Below are positions 19,222 through 28,379 of a DNA stretch of 64,000 nt, in pieces. The stretch covers positions 357,965-421,964 of the forward strand of contig JAFAEO010000001.1 in assembly GCA_023423975.1 (NCBI GenBank), read 5' to 3'. A program made the position numbers and the translations under genes. Every line of letters begins with the position of its first letter. Within the stretch, counting starts at the first letter, position 1. The DNA comes from Pseudomonadota bacterium. Lineage in GTDB: Bacteria > Pseudomonadota > Gammaproteobacteria > Burkholderiales > Burkholderiaceae_B. The notes under the pieces were generated by a model that saw only the letters and a list, made by a program, of their open reading frames with translations, was not told the DNA's origin and did no database searches.

Positions 19222-19400
19222 GACGCCAGCCCTCCTGTCAATCAATTGTACAGATACAGGCGTCAGCCTGCGACCGCTCATCTCGTGCAATGTGACGACA
19301 TACCCACAACGCATAAACAACGTCAAGACATCCGTAACGTGCACCACACAAACCATGGCATCAGTTTATATACATTTGATGATGTCATGCGAATCACGCG

Positions 19401-20354
19401 CTATGCAGTCTCTTGTTTTCGACTCTGAATCCCACTACCGACAAGGCTGCGCAACAGGTTTTCTGCAGCCGCCACACCCATGTCGATATAGGCCTGACCG
19501 GTCACCCCGCCTATATGCGGACTCAGGATAATTTGCGGCTCACCAAAAAATGCATGATCGTTGGCAGGCGGCTCCTGGGCAAAACTGTCGAGCCCGGCTG
19601 CAAACACCCGCCCGGACCGCACCGCAGCCAGCAGCGCCGTTTCATCAACCAGGCCGCCACGGGCCGTGTTGATTAAAATTACCCCCTTGCGACATGCGGA
19701 CAGCGTGACTTTATTGATCAAATTACGATTGTCATCGGTCAGCGGACAGTGCAGCGAAATGAAATCCGCTTCGGACCAGATTTGCTCCAGTGGCACCAGG
19801 GTAAGGTTGTCGTCATGCGTTACAAAAGGATCATGGGCAATCACATTGAGCTGTATGGCCCGGCACATCGTGGCCATTTTGCGCCCGATGCTGCCCAATC
19901 CAATCAAACCGATTGTTTTGCTCCGCAGCTCAATACTCTTGTGCCTGGCCTTATCCCAATGGCCGTCATGCATGCGCGCATTCTGTTGCGCAATGGATTT
20001 CGCACATGCCAGCAACAACGCCAGTGCATGCTCGGCAACCGCTGCAGCGTTGGCGCCCGCGGCTGCGCACACAACAATACCATTGTCTTTGGCCGTTGCC
20101 ACGTCGATCGTATCAATGCCACTGCCATGCTTGGAGATAACCTTCAGACCGCGCGCATGCTCGATGACACTTCTGGTTATCTTGCCGTACCGCACAATGA
20201 TACCAACAGGATCATGTGCTTTGACAAGTGCAATAAGCTGCGCCTCGGTTGGCAAAGCACCGGTATAAATCACTTCATATTCCTGCAGCACCTGCAGCGC
20301 CTGGGCGGCCAGATCGGCGCCCGTGACCAGAATCTTTTGGCGGGCCGCAGTCAC
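19401..20354 (-). CDS. D-2-hydroxyacid dehydrogenase (SerA-like)
   Basis: Protein of 317 residues in the family of NAD(P)-dependent D-2-hydroxyacid dehydrogenases. The cofactor loop is GLIGLGSIGRKMA. The catalytic residues are seen as Arg in LINTARGGLVDE, Glu in LDSFAQEPP and His in SPHIGGVTGQ. It interconverts a 2-hydroxyacid and a 2-oxoacid; the length is that of catabolic or biosynthetic dehydrogenases without an ACT domain. The GTG start overlaps the RraA-like stop (GTGA), so the two are coupled. Together with the aldolase-like RraA protein it may process a hydroxy- or oxo-dicarboxylate imported with the Bug receptor. Confidence 0.87.
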   Translation of the reverse strand: MTAARQKILVTGADLAAQALQVLQEYEVIYTGALPTEAQLIALVKAHDPVGIIVRYGKITRSVIEHARGLKVISKHGSGIDTIDVATAKDNGIVVCAAAGANAAAVAEHALALLLACAKSIAQQNARMHDGHWDKARHKSIELRSKTIGLIGLGSIGRKMATMCRAIQLNVIAHDPFVTHDDNLTLVPLEQIWSEADFISLHCPLTDDNRNLINKVTLSACRKGVILINTARGGLVDETALLAAVRSGRVFAAGLDSFAQEPPANDHAFFGEPQIILSPHIGGVTGQAYIDMGVAAAENLLRSLVGSGIQSRKQETA

Positions 20355-21037
20355 AGAGCATCCTCCTTCTGCAGTACACCGGCCTGCACCAGGGCATTCT
20401 CAAGCCAGGGCGCCCCAAGATTTCCCTCCAGAATTTGAGCAATCCGTTTGGCTTCGGCTTGCACTTTCTGTTCTGCCAGAATCAGTAACGCTTCGATATT
20501 TTCCTGGGGCACCACAACCACACCATCATCGTCGCCCACGATCAGATCACCCGGGTTCACGGTCGTGCCAGCCAGCGTCACCGGCCAGTTAATGCGCCCA
20601 CCAAGCGATTTGGTCGGGCCATTGGGATTGGTTCCTGCCGAAAACACCGGAAACTTGCCTGCGGCAATTTCTTCGGTGTCCCGGGTCGCGCCATCAACGA
20701 CAAAGCCAGCCAGGCCTGCAGCCTGTGCCTGGGTAACCATAATGGTTCCGCACAGCGCCGCAGTCATGTCGCCTTTGCCTTCGACCACAATGACATCCCC
20801 GGGCTGCGCCATGGCCAGTGCCGCATGAAACATCAGATTGTCACCCGGACGCACTTCTACCGTAAACGCCGGTCCGGCAACCTTCATTCCCGAAGCCCGC
20901 GGCTGTATGCTGCCGCCCAATGTGCCGCGACGCCCGCCCACGTCGGCCAGTATGGCTGCCTGAAACTGTGCAGCACGCCTGACCAGATCCGGATCGGGCC
21001 GTCGAATGTCCTTGCGGATAAATGGTAAATACTTCAT
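20351..21037 (-). CDS. RraA-family protein (4-hydroxy-4-methyl-2-oxoglutarate aldolase / oxaloacetate decarboxylase type)
   Basis: Protein of 228 residues, the size of metabolic RraA-like proteins. Typical segments are GPAFTVEVRPGDNLMFHAAL, GDVIVVEGKGD, the Arg/Asp active-site region GFVVDGATRDTEEI, and NPGDLIVGDDDGVVVVPQ. Characterised relatives are metal-dependent class II pyruvate aldolases and oxaloacetate decarboxylases. In an operon with a Bug receptor and a hydroxyacid dehydrogenase this role fits better than RNase E inhibition. An AGGAG lies upstream of the ATG, and the gene is 18 bp from the Bug gene. Confidence 0.84.
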   Translation of the reverse strand: MKYLPFIRKDIRRPDPDLVRRAAQFQAAILADVGGRRGTLGGSIQPRASGMKVAGPAFTVEVRPGDNLMFHAALAMAQPGDVIVVEGKGDMTAALCGTIMVTQAQAAGLAGFVVDGATRDTEEIAAGKFPVFSAGTNPNGPTKSLGGRINWPVTLAGTTVNPGDLIVGDDDGVVVVPQENIEALLILAEQKVQAEAKRIAQILEGNLGAPWLENALVQAGVLQKEDAL

Positions 21038-21055
21038 GACGCTTGCCTGCTCCTG

Positions 21056-22027
21056 TTACTTAAGTGTGATATTTGCGGTCTTGATGACATCGGCCCACAT
21101 CGCGGTATCGGTTTTTATTCTTTCAGCAAAGGCGCGCTGGTCGCCGTCAACAACCATCGCTCCGGAATTTTCGATCTGCGCCTGGAATTTTTTATCGTCC
21201 ATGGCGGTCCTGATGGCCTGTCCCAGCACTTGCACGATTTCATCTGGCGTTGCCGCGGGAACCAGAATGCCAAACCAGGTGGTGGCGTTAAACCCCTTGA
21301 AGCCGGACTCATCCAGCGTCGGCACATCGGGCAAGGTCTTCATACGGGTCAGGGAGGTGACGCCCAGCGGCTTGATCTGCTTATCTTCAATCGCGCCAGT
21401 TAAGGTGGACGCCGATGACATATACGCCTGAATTTGATTGCCAATCAGCGAAGGAATACCGTCGGACGCGCCTTTGTAGGGAATATTTTCAATCTTGATA
21501 CCTGATTTCTGCTGAAACAGCACCGAGGTCAAATGCGCCACCGTGCCAATACCCGGAATACCAAAATTCATGCTATTTGGCGGCGCTGCCTTAACCTGCT
21601 CGATAAATTGCCGGGCATTCGAATACGTAGCCTGTTTGGGGCCGACAAATACCAATGGGGCTTCGGCTACCAGTGCAACCGGAGTGAAACTGCTGACCGG
21701 GTCATACTGGATTTTGGGTTGCAACGTAGGCAAAATGGCCAAATTGCTGGTCTGCCCCAATACGATGGTGTAACCATCGGGCTTTGCATTGGCTGCCGAT
21801 CCCAGCCCCACGCTTCCGCCTGCACCAGGCCGGTTCTCTACCACTACATTCCAGTTTTTTTGTTTACCCATATGCAAGGCCAGCTCGCGGGCAATATAGT
21901 CAGTTCCGCCGCCCGGCGGGAAGGGCACGATCAGCTTGACCGCCCTGGTCGGATAGCTCTGTGCATAAGCGGCCGGTACCGCAAGCGCGCACGCAAGTGC
22001 CAAGATCAGTTTTGAACCTGTTTTCAT
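21056..22027 (-). CDS. Bug/TctC-family periplasmic substrate-binding protein
   Basis: Receptor of 323 residues from the ATG at 22027, with GGAG 6 bases upstream; the adjacent ATG at 22030 is nearly equivalent, and a longer frame to 22156 has no support. A signal peptide (KLILALACALAVPAAYA) ends near residue 22. Family marks are LIVPFPPGGGTDYIAREL and VVENRPGAGGSVGLG. As first gene of the Bug-RraA-dehydrogenase operon it probably binds the carboxylate used by that pathway. No TctA/TctB partner is nearby. Confidence 0.86.
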   Translation of the reverse strand: MKTGSKLILALACALAVPAAYAQSYPTRAVKLIVPFPPGGGTDYIARELALHMGKQKNWNVVVENRPGAGGSVGLGSAANAKPDGYTIVLGQTSNLAILPTLQPKIQYDPVSSFTPVALVAEAPLVFVGPKQATYSNARQFIEQVKAAPPNSMNFGIPGIGTVAHLTSVLFQQKSGIKIENIPYKGASDGIPSLIGNQIQAYMSSASTLTGAIEDKQIKPLGVTSLTRMKTLPDVPTLDESGFKGFNATTWFGILVPAATPDEIVQVLGQAIRTAMDDKKFQAQIENSGAMVVDGDQRAFAERIKTDTAMWADVIKTANITLK

Positions 22028-22405
22028 CATTGTCTCCGTCATTTTCTGATTATTACGATCGCATTGAAGCTGAACGAATCCTATCCATGCGATTCGTTGT
22101 TTGCAATGGCGTTTTGTACAATGCAACGTATACTGGACAATGCAACCGCAATACACCTGATTACTTATGCGGCGGGATTACCTATGCAATCGCAGGCTGG
22201 CAGCAGCAAAAATGCGGCAACAACGTCCACCTGGAGCAAAAGGAACAAAGGAAGTAAAGGGACAAAGAATGAGCCGTTTATTTTTGGGGCGGCGCCACAT
22301 CTGCTCAACCACGCCCCCTATGGCCCCTACTGACAAGCTCAGTAGTGTGGTGCGACAAGCCACGCGGCCAGGCGGATGACTGCACTTGTCCATCCAGTGC
22401 AGATG
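22028..22405. other. Gap upstream of the Bug-RraA operon
   Basis: This 378-bp gap has no gene I can support. It should contain the promoter of the leftward Bug operon and the 3' flank of the leftward LysR gene. The one structured element is the pair of direct repeats listed separately. The small frames across it lack ribosome-binding sites and family resemblance. Confidence 0.5.
22115..22146. repeat. Tandem direct repeats, possible regulator sites
   Basis: TGTACAATGCAAC (22115-22127) and TGGACAATGCAAC (22134-22146) differ at one base and are 19 bp apart. They lie about 90-120 bp before the Bug start codon, a position that suits activator or repressor binding in the operon promoter. The binding protein (perhaps the IclR regulator at the operon end) is a guess. 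Confidence 0.35.
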
Positions 22406-23353
22406 CTATAGAAAAGATTGTTCCCGAAACGATGCTTTCAGGTAATCCACCAGCAGGCGGATAATGCCCGGCACATGCGGGCTATACGGCCGCAGCGCAT
22501 AGATATGGTCGCCAAAAACACTAACCGACTGCCATTGCGGCAGCAGTTCAACCAGTGTGCCCCGGTCCAGTTCCCGTGCCACCGAAAAATCGGGCACCAG
22601 CGCAATACCCTGATGCGCGAGCACCATTTCCCGGAGTGTTTCACTGTTATTGGCCGCAAATGAACCATTAACCTGCACGCTCACGCGCCGCGACGATGAT
22701 CTGCGGCTCTCGAAATGCCAGGCCGGCTGCCCGCCGGCGCGCAAATAGGTAAGACAGTTGTGATCAACCAGATCCTGCGGCCGCACCGGCCGTGGATGCG
22801 TTTTCAGATACTCCCGGCTGGCAAGCAGCAGTGTTCTGGTGGTGCAAAGCTTCCAGGCAACATAGGTTTCCGGCACGGTGGAAGAATGACGAATGGCAAG
22901 ATCAAACCCTTCCTGAGCTAACGGGCTGATATGGTCGGACAGCTCAATGTCGATGCGAATTTTCGGATATTGGCGCATGAACGCCGGAAAGCGCGGAATA
23001 ATCTGCTGGCGGGCCAGCGCCACCGGCGCCGTCAGGCGGATAATGCCCTGGGGTGTATCGGCCAGTTCGCGGATGCGGGCACAGCCGGTTTCGATGCTGC
23101 TGAATGCCGGCCGGGTTTCGGCCACGAGTTCGCGCCCGGCTTCGGTCAGCCTTACGCTGCGTGTGGTGCGCTGAACAAGCGCAATGCCAAGCGCACTTTC
23201 CAGTTCCTGAATGCGCTGGCTCATGGCCGCCTTGCTCACACCCAGCCGCTGGGCCGCAGCAGTATAGCTGCCTGCGACCTCCAGCATGCCAAGCCAGTAG
23301 ATATGAGACCATAAGGGTTCATTTTTCAAATTTTTCATACCTGCATTGTCCAT
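22406..23353 (-). CDS. LysR-family transcriptional regulator
   Basis: Protein of about 315 residues; starts at 23353 or 23338 (ATG) or 23365 (TTG) are all possible and none has a strong ribosome-binding site. The helix-turn-helix is GSYTAAAQRLGVSKAAMSQRIQELE, followed by GIALVQRTTRSVRLTEAGRE. The effector domain belongs to the CrgA-like branch (DLAIRHSSTVPETYVAWKL). It is divergent from mmsA, and an ATTGT-N12-ACAAT inverted repeat lies between them at about -65 of the predicted mmsA promoter, so it is the probable regulator of mmsA. Confidence 0.84.
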   Translation of the reverse strand: MDNAGMKNLKNEPLWSHIYWLGMLEVAGSYTAAAQRLGVSKAAMSQRIQELESALGIALVQRTTRSVRLTEAGRELVAETRPAFSSIETGCARIRELADTPQGIIRLTAPVALARQQIIPRFPAFMRQYPKIRIDIELSDHISPLAQEGFDLAIRHSSTVPETYVAWKLCTTRTLLLASREYLKTHPRPVRPQDLVDHNCLTYLRAGGQPAWHFESRRSSSRRVSVQVNGSFAANNSETLREMVLAHQGIALVPDFSVARELDRGTLVELLPQWQSVSVFGDHIYALRPYSPHVPGIIRLLVDYLKASFREQSFL

Positions 23354-23366
23354 TATTTTGAACAAT
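23345..23366. promoter_or_regulatory. Candidate LysR binding box upstream of mmsA
   Basis: Inverted repeat ATTGT (23345-23349), 12 bases, ACAAT (23362-23366). A T-N11-A element is included (T at 23349, A at 23361). Its centre lies about 65 bp before the predicted mmsA transcription start, the usual place for a LysR recognition site, but it also overlaps the possible start codons of the LysR gene. Confidence 0.35.
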
Positions 23367-23384
23367 TAATCCACAACTGGCCTA

Positions 23385-23414
23385 TTGATCGCGTCGCTTT
23401 GCCGTGTCTATACT
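23385..23414 (+). promoter_or_regulatory. Candidate sigma-70 promoter of mmsA
   Basis: TTGATC (23385-23390), an 18-base spacer and TATACT (23409-23414). The ribosome-binding site AGGAG and ATG of mmsA follow within 30 bases, giving a short leader. Confidence 0.45.
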
Positions 23415-23441
23415 GGTGCCATCATCAGCCAGGAGCCAACT

Positions 23442-24968
23442 ATGAATTCCCCATCCACCGCCGCTTTCACAGACAATGCCGACGTCGTCAACTATATCAA
23501 TGGCAACACCGTCACACCGAAATCCACGGAAAAACAAGCCGTATTCAATCCTGCCACCGGTAAAACAGCACGCCACGTTGTGCTCTCAGGCGCAGACGAG
23601 GTGAACCAGGCGGTCAGCGTAGCCAAGGCAGCGGCCGCAGGATGGGCCGATGTTCCGCCCATTCGCAGGGCGCGCATTATGAACCGGTTTCTCGGTTTAA
23701 TGCATGAACATGCCGACACGCTGGCAGCCATTATTACGGCGGAACACGGCAAAGTCTTCAGCGATGCCCAGGGCGAAGTTGCACGCGGTATTGATGTGAT
23801 CGAATTTGCCTGCGGCATTCCTCAACTGCTCAAAGGCGACTTCACGGATCAGGTATCCACGGGCATCGACAACTGGACCATGCGCCAGCCCCTGGGTGTC
23901 GTTGCCGGCATTACGCCATTTAACTTTCCCTGCATGGTGCCGTGCTGGATGTTCCCTGTAGCCATCGCCGCCGGCAATACGTTTATCCTTAAACCCAGCG
24001 AGCGTGATCCCAGCGCCTCCCTGTTCATGGCGCGCCTGTTCAAGGAAGCCGGCCTGCCCGACGGCGTTTTCAACGTGGTCCAGGGCGGCAAACCGGCAGT
24101 AGACGCCATTCTGGAGCATCCCGATATCTCTGCTGTCAGTTTTGTTGGTTCCACACCGATTGCGCACTACATCAGCGAGCGCGCCGCTCACTTTGGCAAA
24201 CGGGTCCAGGCGCTGGGCGGCGCCAAAAACCATATGGTCGTCATGCCTGACGCAGATATCGAGCGCACCGTCGACGCTCTGATCGGCGCCGCTTACGGGT
24301 CTGCCGGCGAGCGCTGCATGGCGATTTCGGTTGCCGTACTGGTGGGCGACATTGCCGATACGATTGTCGAGCGGGTTGCCGAAAGGGCCAAACAGCTTGT
24401 TATTGCAGATGGCATGAACCCGAAAGCCGAAATGGGACCCATCGTCACGCGCCAGTCGCTGGAAAAAATCGAATCGTACATTGAGATTGGCGTGAAAGAA
24501 GGGGCCAAGCTTGTCGTTGACGGACGCGGTCATAAGGTTGCTGGCAATGAAGAAGGCTTTTTCACCGGTGGCACGCTGTTTGACAATGTCACGGCCGACA
24601 TGCGCATCTACAAGGAAGAAATCTTTGGTCCCGTGCTCGCTTGCATCCGGGTCAAAGACCTGGGTGAGGCGATCAATCTGATCAATGACCACGAGTTCGG
24701 CAATGGCGTATCGTGCTTTACCAGCGACGGGCATACGGCCAGAGAGTTTTCACGTCGTATTCTGGTTGGCATGGTCGGTATCAACGTGCCCATTCCCGTA
24801 CCGATGGCCTGGCATGGTTTCGGCGGCTGGAAAAAAAGCCTGTTCGGCGATATGCATGCCTATGGTGAAGAAGGTGTGCGCTTTTATACACGCCAGAAAT
24901 CCATCATGCAGCGCTGGCCGCAAAGCATTGACAAAGGCGCGGAATTTGCCATGCCAACGGCAAAATAA
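23442..24968 (+). CDS. mmsA: CoA-acylating methylmalonate-semialdehyde dehydrogenase
   Basis: Protein of 508 residues from the ATG at 23442, preceded by AGGAG; the longer frame from 23385 includes promoter DNA. Aldehyde dehydrogenase marks: [19 protein letters not shown], the NAD-binding [11 protein letters not shown], and the catalytic Cys292 in [12 protein letters not shown], the MmsA form that lacks the Glu of hydrolytic enzymes. The C-terminus has [15 protein letters not shown]. It converts methylmalonate or malonate semialdehyde to propionyl- or acetyl-CoA, as in valine, inositol or beta-alanine breakdown. No other valine-pathway gene is adjacent. Confidence 0.92.
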   Translation: MNSPSTAAFTDNADVVNYINGNTVTPKSTEKQAVFNPATGKTARHVVLSGADEVNQAVSVAKAAAAGWADVPPIRRARIMNRFLGLMHEHADTLAAIITAEHGKVFSDAQGEVARGIDVIEFACGIPQLLKGDFTDQVSTGIDNWTMRQPLGVVAGITPFNFPCMVPCWMFPVAIAAGNTFILKPSERDPSASLFMARLFKEAGLPDGVFNVVQGGKPAVDAILEHPDISAVSFVGSTPIAHYISERAAHFGKRVQALGGAKNHMVVMPDADIERTVDALIGAAYGSAGERCMAISVAVLVGDIADTIVERVAERAKQLVIADGMNPKAEMGPIVTRQSLEKIESYIEIGVKEGAKLVVDGRGHKVAGNEEGFFTGGTLFDNVTADMRIYKEEIFGPVLACIRVKDLGEAINLINDHEFGNGVSCFTSDGHTAREFSRRILVGMVGINVPIPVPMAWHGFGGWKKSLFGDMHAYGEEGVRFYTRQKSIMQRWPQSIDKGAEFAMPTAK

Positions 24969-25004
24969 TTTCACTTTCAAGACGGTACCGGTAAACTGGC
25001 GTTC

Positions 25005-25745
25005 ATGCACACGCCCGTCCAACCCGGTATCCCTCGCCTTTTGCAGGATGGTGTTTTCTATCAGGAACACCGTCCTGATCCAGCATGCCGAGACCAGATC
25101 TACTGTCTCTGGCAATTACGTACGACCTATACACTATCCAACGATTGCCACTACCTGGTGGTACCAGACGCATGTATTGATCTGGTCTTTGATCTGTCGG
25201 GACAGGCAAAAGATGTTCTGGTCATGTCACCCGGCATACGGGCGCTTGATCTGAATCTGGGGCGACAGTTTCATTATTGCGGCATCCGGCTTTACCCCGG
25301 CGTCTGGCGCGGATCGCAGCATATTATCGCGCAATCACAGACCTTTTCTTCGCTGGGCGGCATCAATATTCCTGCCTTCACTCGTCAGTTGAGCGCATGT
25401 CCAGAAGAGGACCGGCAACAGCTGCTGCAAAACCTTGTGCGCCAACTCACCCTGCAAGGGGTCATCAACGACGCGGCCTGGATGCCCAAATTGCTGGCGC
25501 AAGCGGACCACTTAACGCGTGTGGACGATCTGGTCCGGATCTCCGGCTACAGCCGCCGGCAGTTACAGCGACTTTTTCCTGAAAAAACCGGGTTTTCGGC
25601 CCACAACTTTCTGAAAATCCTGCGCTTTCACCAGGCGCTGGCCAATCAACGTATTGACGCCTATACCGATCAATCACATTACATCCGCGAGTTCAAACGC
25701 ATCACGGGTATTACACCCGTGGTATTCCGGCAGCAATACCGCTAA
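25005..25745 (+). CDS. AraC-family transcriptional regulator
   Basis: Protein of 246 residues. The N-terminal half has the sensor pattern CLWQLRT ... YLVVPDACIDLVFDLSG known from AraC proteins with a DUF6597-like domain. The C-terminal half has the double helix-turn-helix: VDDLVRISGYSRRQLQRLFPEKTGFSAHNFLK and a second helix ending RITGITPVVFRQQYR. It begins 37 bp after mmsA on the same strand but lacks a strong ribosome-binding site. It may control the small VOC protein gene that follows. The effector is unknown. Confidence 0.82.
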   Translation: MHTPVQPGIPRLLQDGVFYQEHRPDPACRDQIYCLWQLRTTYTLSNDCHYLVVPDACIDLVFDLSGQAKDVLVMSPGIRALDLNLGRQFHYCGIRLYPGVWRGSQHIIAQSQTFSSLGGINIPAFTRQLSACPEEDRQQLLQNLVRQLTLQGVINDAAWMPKLLAQADHLTRVDDLVRISGYSRRQLQRLFPEKTGFSAHNFLKILRFHQALANQRIDAYTDQSHYIREFKRITGITPVVFRQQYR

Positions 25746-25919
25746 GCAGACCGCGAGCCCTTAGCGGTACCACGCGACCGATAACGTAGCAACTTGCCGC
25801 GGGCAGCACGGCGCTTGCGCCCAACAGCAGGTCAGATACGGCTATCTGCCATGGCCGAAATATACAATACAGGCAACACCAGACAGCCTATGATCAGAAC
25901 TCTGATCCAGGAGTGTATG

Positions 25920-26315
25920 ATGAAAAAAGTCTATTCAATTGTGATTACTGAAAAGCTGCAGGCTTGTGCCGATTTTTACACACGCCATTTTGCTTTCAGC
26001 ATCGTCTTTCAGGAAGATTGGTATGTTCACCTTGTACATGAAGCCAGCGGCGCCGAGCTGGCTTTCATGGCCCCGAACAGTGTCAACCAACCGCCGCAAT
26101 TGCAGGCCCCTTACCAGGGAACGGGTATTGTTTTGAGTATTGAGGTTGACGATGCAGAACAGGAATATCATCGACTGACACAAAACAAAAGCTGCGACAT
26201 TTTCCTGCCCCTGAAAGACGAACCGTGGGGCCAGCGCCATTTTATGTTGTCGGACCCTGCCGGTGTTTGCGTAGACGTGGTCGAACAGCGCGATAGCGGC
26301 GGACAAGCCGCGTAA
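25920..26315 (+). CDS. VOC-family (glyoxalase-like) protein
   Basis: Protein of 131 residues starting MKKVYSIVITEKLQACADFY. The start at 25920 has AGGAG 6 bases upstream; the longer frame to 25794 is not supported. It has the N-terminal strand and helix typical of glyoxalase/bleomycin-resistance folds, LQACADFYTRHFAFSIVFQ, and a C-terminal HFMLSDPAGVCVDVVEQ that usually carries the metal-binding Glu/His. It lies downstream of the AraC regulator gene, and detoxification or resistance under that regulator is plausible. Confidence 0.75.
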   Translation: MKKVYSIVITEKLQACADFYTRHFAFSIVFQEDWYVHLVHEASGAELAFMAPNSVNQPPQLQAPYQGTGIVLSIEVDDAEQEYHRLTQNKSCDIFLPLKDEPWGQRHFMLSDPAGVCVDVVEQRDSGGQAA

Positions 26316-26333
26316 TCTGCGTTGTAAACGACC

Positions 26334-26783
26334 TCAGCCCCCGGTACCGGCCGCCTCGGCCAGTACCACGATCGTACCCTGCGCCGTCGCGCATAGTTTT
26401 TCTTCGCCGTCTCTCACAACAAACAGATCGCAACGCGTGACGGTCTGGGTGCGCCCTTTGTAGACCACATGCCCCCTGGCGATGAGCGCCTGCCCGAGAA
26501 CAGGCCGCAAGAAGTTGATCTTGAATTCAGATGTGATCACTGGCGCCCCGTAGACAATACCGGCAGCGAAGGTAAGCGCAGTATCGGCCGCATAGCCGAG
26601 CACGCCGCCATGCACCATGCCCATATGCTGCATGAGGTTGCCGTCAATGGAGATCCGAAACTCACATGTGCCATCAGCCAACGCTTGCGTGGCCTCGGTT
26701 TTCAGTAGTGCACTAAATGGCTGCCGGGCCAGAATGCCCCGTACCCTTTTCAATACATCTTCGTTGCTGACAGCGTGGTTCAT
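26334..26783 (-). CDS. PaaI-type hotdog-fold thioesterase
   Basis: Protein of 149 residues with the PaaI/YbgC-related core MGMVHGGVLGYAADTALTFAAG, including the HGG turn and the active-site Asp, and a beta strand VTRCDLFVV. Such enzymes hydrolyse acyl-CoA esters, typically hydroxyphenylacetyl- or medium-chain acyl-CoA, to free CoA. It is convergent with the VOC gene (gap 18 bp) and about 100 bp downstream of the MATE gene's end, so it is probably a separate unit. Confidence 0.78.
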   Translation of the reverse strand: MNHAVSNEDVLKRVRGILARQPFSALLKTEATQALADGTCEFRISIDGNLMQHMGMVHGGVLGYAADTALTFAAGIVYGAPVITSEFKINFLRPVLGQALIARGHVVYKGRTQTVTRCDLFVVRDGEEKLCATAQGTIVVLAEAAGTGG

Positions 26784-26880
26784 GATCTCATTTTCCCAAG
26801 TTAGATAGCGCTTCGGACACGGTCATCGCGCACCTATGGCCGTCACACCTGTTTCTGGCGCTTTGCCCTACCGCCGTCCA

Positions 26881-28320
26881 CTAGCGCCGGGCCTGGCGCT
26901 CCATCTGACGCACATAATAATAAAAACGTCGCCAGAGCAACAGCGCTGTGGCGCTCAGCCCGATGAAAAACCCCAGCCAGATACCATTGACGCCCATGTG
27001 CAGGACATAGGTGAATACAAGCACGACAGGGACACCAATTAACCAATACCCCACCATGGTCAATAAAAATGTATCACGCGCCTTGAGAATACCGCGCATG
27101 GCGCCGACCGCCAGATTTTGCTGGCAATCGGCAAATTGCAGCAGCGCAGCCAATGCCAGCAGAGGAACGGCAATCTGCAGAACGCTGCTGACATTATCCG
27201 TATTCTCTTGCAGAAACAGGCCGATCAGGGTTTGGGGTATGGTCACATAAATAATAGCTACCGCGCCCATCGCCACAAAACCCATCCGGATAATTGCCTT
27301 GGCCAGTAATCGCAAGCGTGATGTATCGCGCTGCGGCAAGGCATGACTCATATGAATGGAGACTGCATGGGACAAGCCGATGGCAACCATGAATGCAATA
27401 TTCACATACTGGAATGCAAGCGTATGGGCCGCAAGGCTGGCTGCGCCAAGTGTACCGGCAACCAGGGTCAGCACCGAGACAAACCCCGCTTCGCTCGCAT
27501 AGGCCGCACCGGTAGGCAAGCCCAGCCTCAGGGTGTCGCGGATGAACAAACGAGCGCTGATTGAATGCAATGACACTGAGCCAGGCGTCGGCAGCCGCAA
27601 CACCGGCGCAAGCAGCGCGTCCCTGCGAACCAGCGCATAAAACCCCACGGCCATCAGCGTCTGCGTAACAAGCGTTGCCAGCCCCACACCCGGCAATCCC
27701 ATGCCGGCCCAGGTGCCTATCCCGAATACAAACAGCAAGTTCAATCCAATATTGACCAGCACGGCGACCAGCGTAATCAACAGCAACGGGCCGGGGCGCT
27801 TGAGCGCGACCGCAGCATTGCGCAGCACTTGCAGCCACAATAGCGGAATCAGGCTAGGAGCCAGGAAAAACAGCAACGAATAGCCCAGCGACAACAGCTG
27901 CGGATCCTGGCCCAGAAAACGCAGGAAAGGAAAAGCGATAAGCATGACCCCCACCATCAGAGCGCCACACGCTGTTGCCAGCAGCAGGCCAAGTCGCACC
28001 TGCGCCGCCAGACGAGTTCTGACGCTAGTGCCGCCTTTTGCCCAGGTCTGGGCAAGCAAGTTGCCCATTGGCGTGACCAGCCCGACACTAGAGGTTCTGA
28101 GCAGCCCGAAAAGCGTAATGGCAATGCCACCGGCCGCGATCTCGGTCGGACCAAGCATACCCATCATAATCAAGTCGGTCGTAGTAAGCGCGATCGACGC
28201 CAGTTGCATCAACACCAGCGGCCAGGCAAGAACTGAGATCTCTTTAACGGTAGTACCAGCTTTCACAACACACCAGATGCAAACAGCGCAAAAAATTTGA
28301 ACCAGTACATGATATCTCAA
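26881..28320 (-). CDS. MATE-family multidrug efflux transporter
   Basis: Protein of 479 residues with about twelve hydrophobic segments in two MatE repeats. First-repeat marks are PLVLMQLASIALTTTDLIMMGMLG and GLVTPMGNLLAQ; the second repeat includes YVNIAFMVAIGLSHAVSIHMSHALPQRD. The exchange is Na+ or H+ for cationic drugs or metabolites. The N-terminus is uncertain: the frame begins at a TTG, and in-frame GTG codons about 17-18 codons later are alternatives. It lies next to a LysR gene on the same strand. Confidence 0.87.
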   Translation of the reverse strand: MRYHVLVQIFCAVCIWCVVKAGTTVKEISVLAWPLVLMQLASIALTTTDLIMMGMLGPTEIAAGGIAITLFGLLRTSSVGLVTPMGNLLAQTWAKGGTSVRTRLAAQVRLGLLLATACGALMVGVMLIAFPFLRFLGQDPQLLSLGYSLLFFLAPSLIPLLWLQVLRNAAVALKRPGPLLLITLVAVLVNIGLNLLFVFGIGTWAGMGLPGVGLATLVTQTLMAVGFYALVRRDALLAPVLRLPTPGSVSLHSISARLFIRDTLRLGLPTGAAYASEAGFVSVLTLVAGTLGAASLAAHTLAFQYVNIAFMVAIGLSHAVSIHMSHALPQRDTSRLRLLAKAIIRMGFVAMGAVAIIYVTIPQTLIGLFLQENTDNVSSVLQIAVPLLALAALLQFADCQQNLAVGAMRGILKARDTFLLTMVGYWLIGVPVVLVFTYVLHMGVNGIWLGFFIGLSATALLLWRRFYYYVRQMERQARR

Positions 28321-28379
28321 TTTATTTTTTTTCAGCCTCCAAGGCGGCAGGACAGCACGCTGCGCTCCCGCCCTGAAAA

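Noticed and set aside
20351..21037. RraA as a regulator of RNase E
   Set aside because: The gene lies in a Bug/dehydrogenase operon and has the active-site pattern of the metabolic aldolase/decarboxylase group; the RNase E role fits gamma-proteobacterial RraA in another context.
23697..24734. Antisense frame of 345 codons inside mmsA
   Set aside because: Wholly inside a well-conserved dehydrogenase gene, without a start signal or domain.
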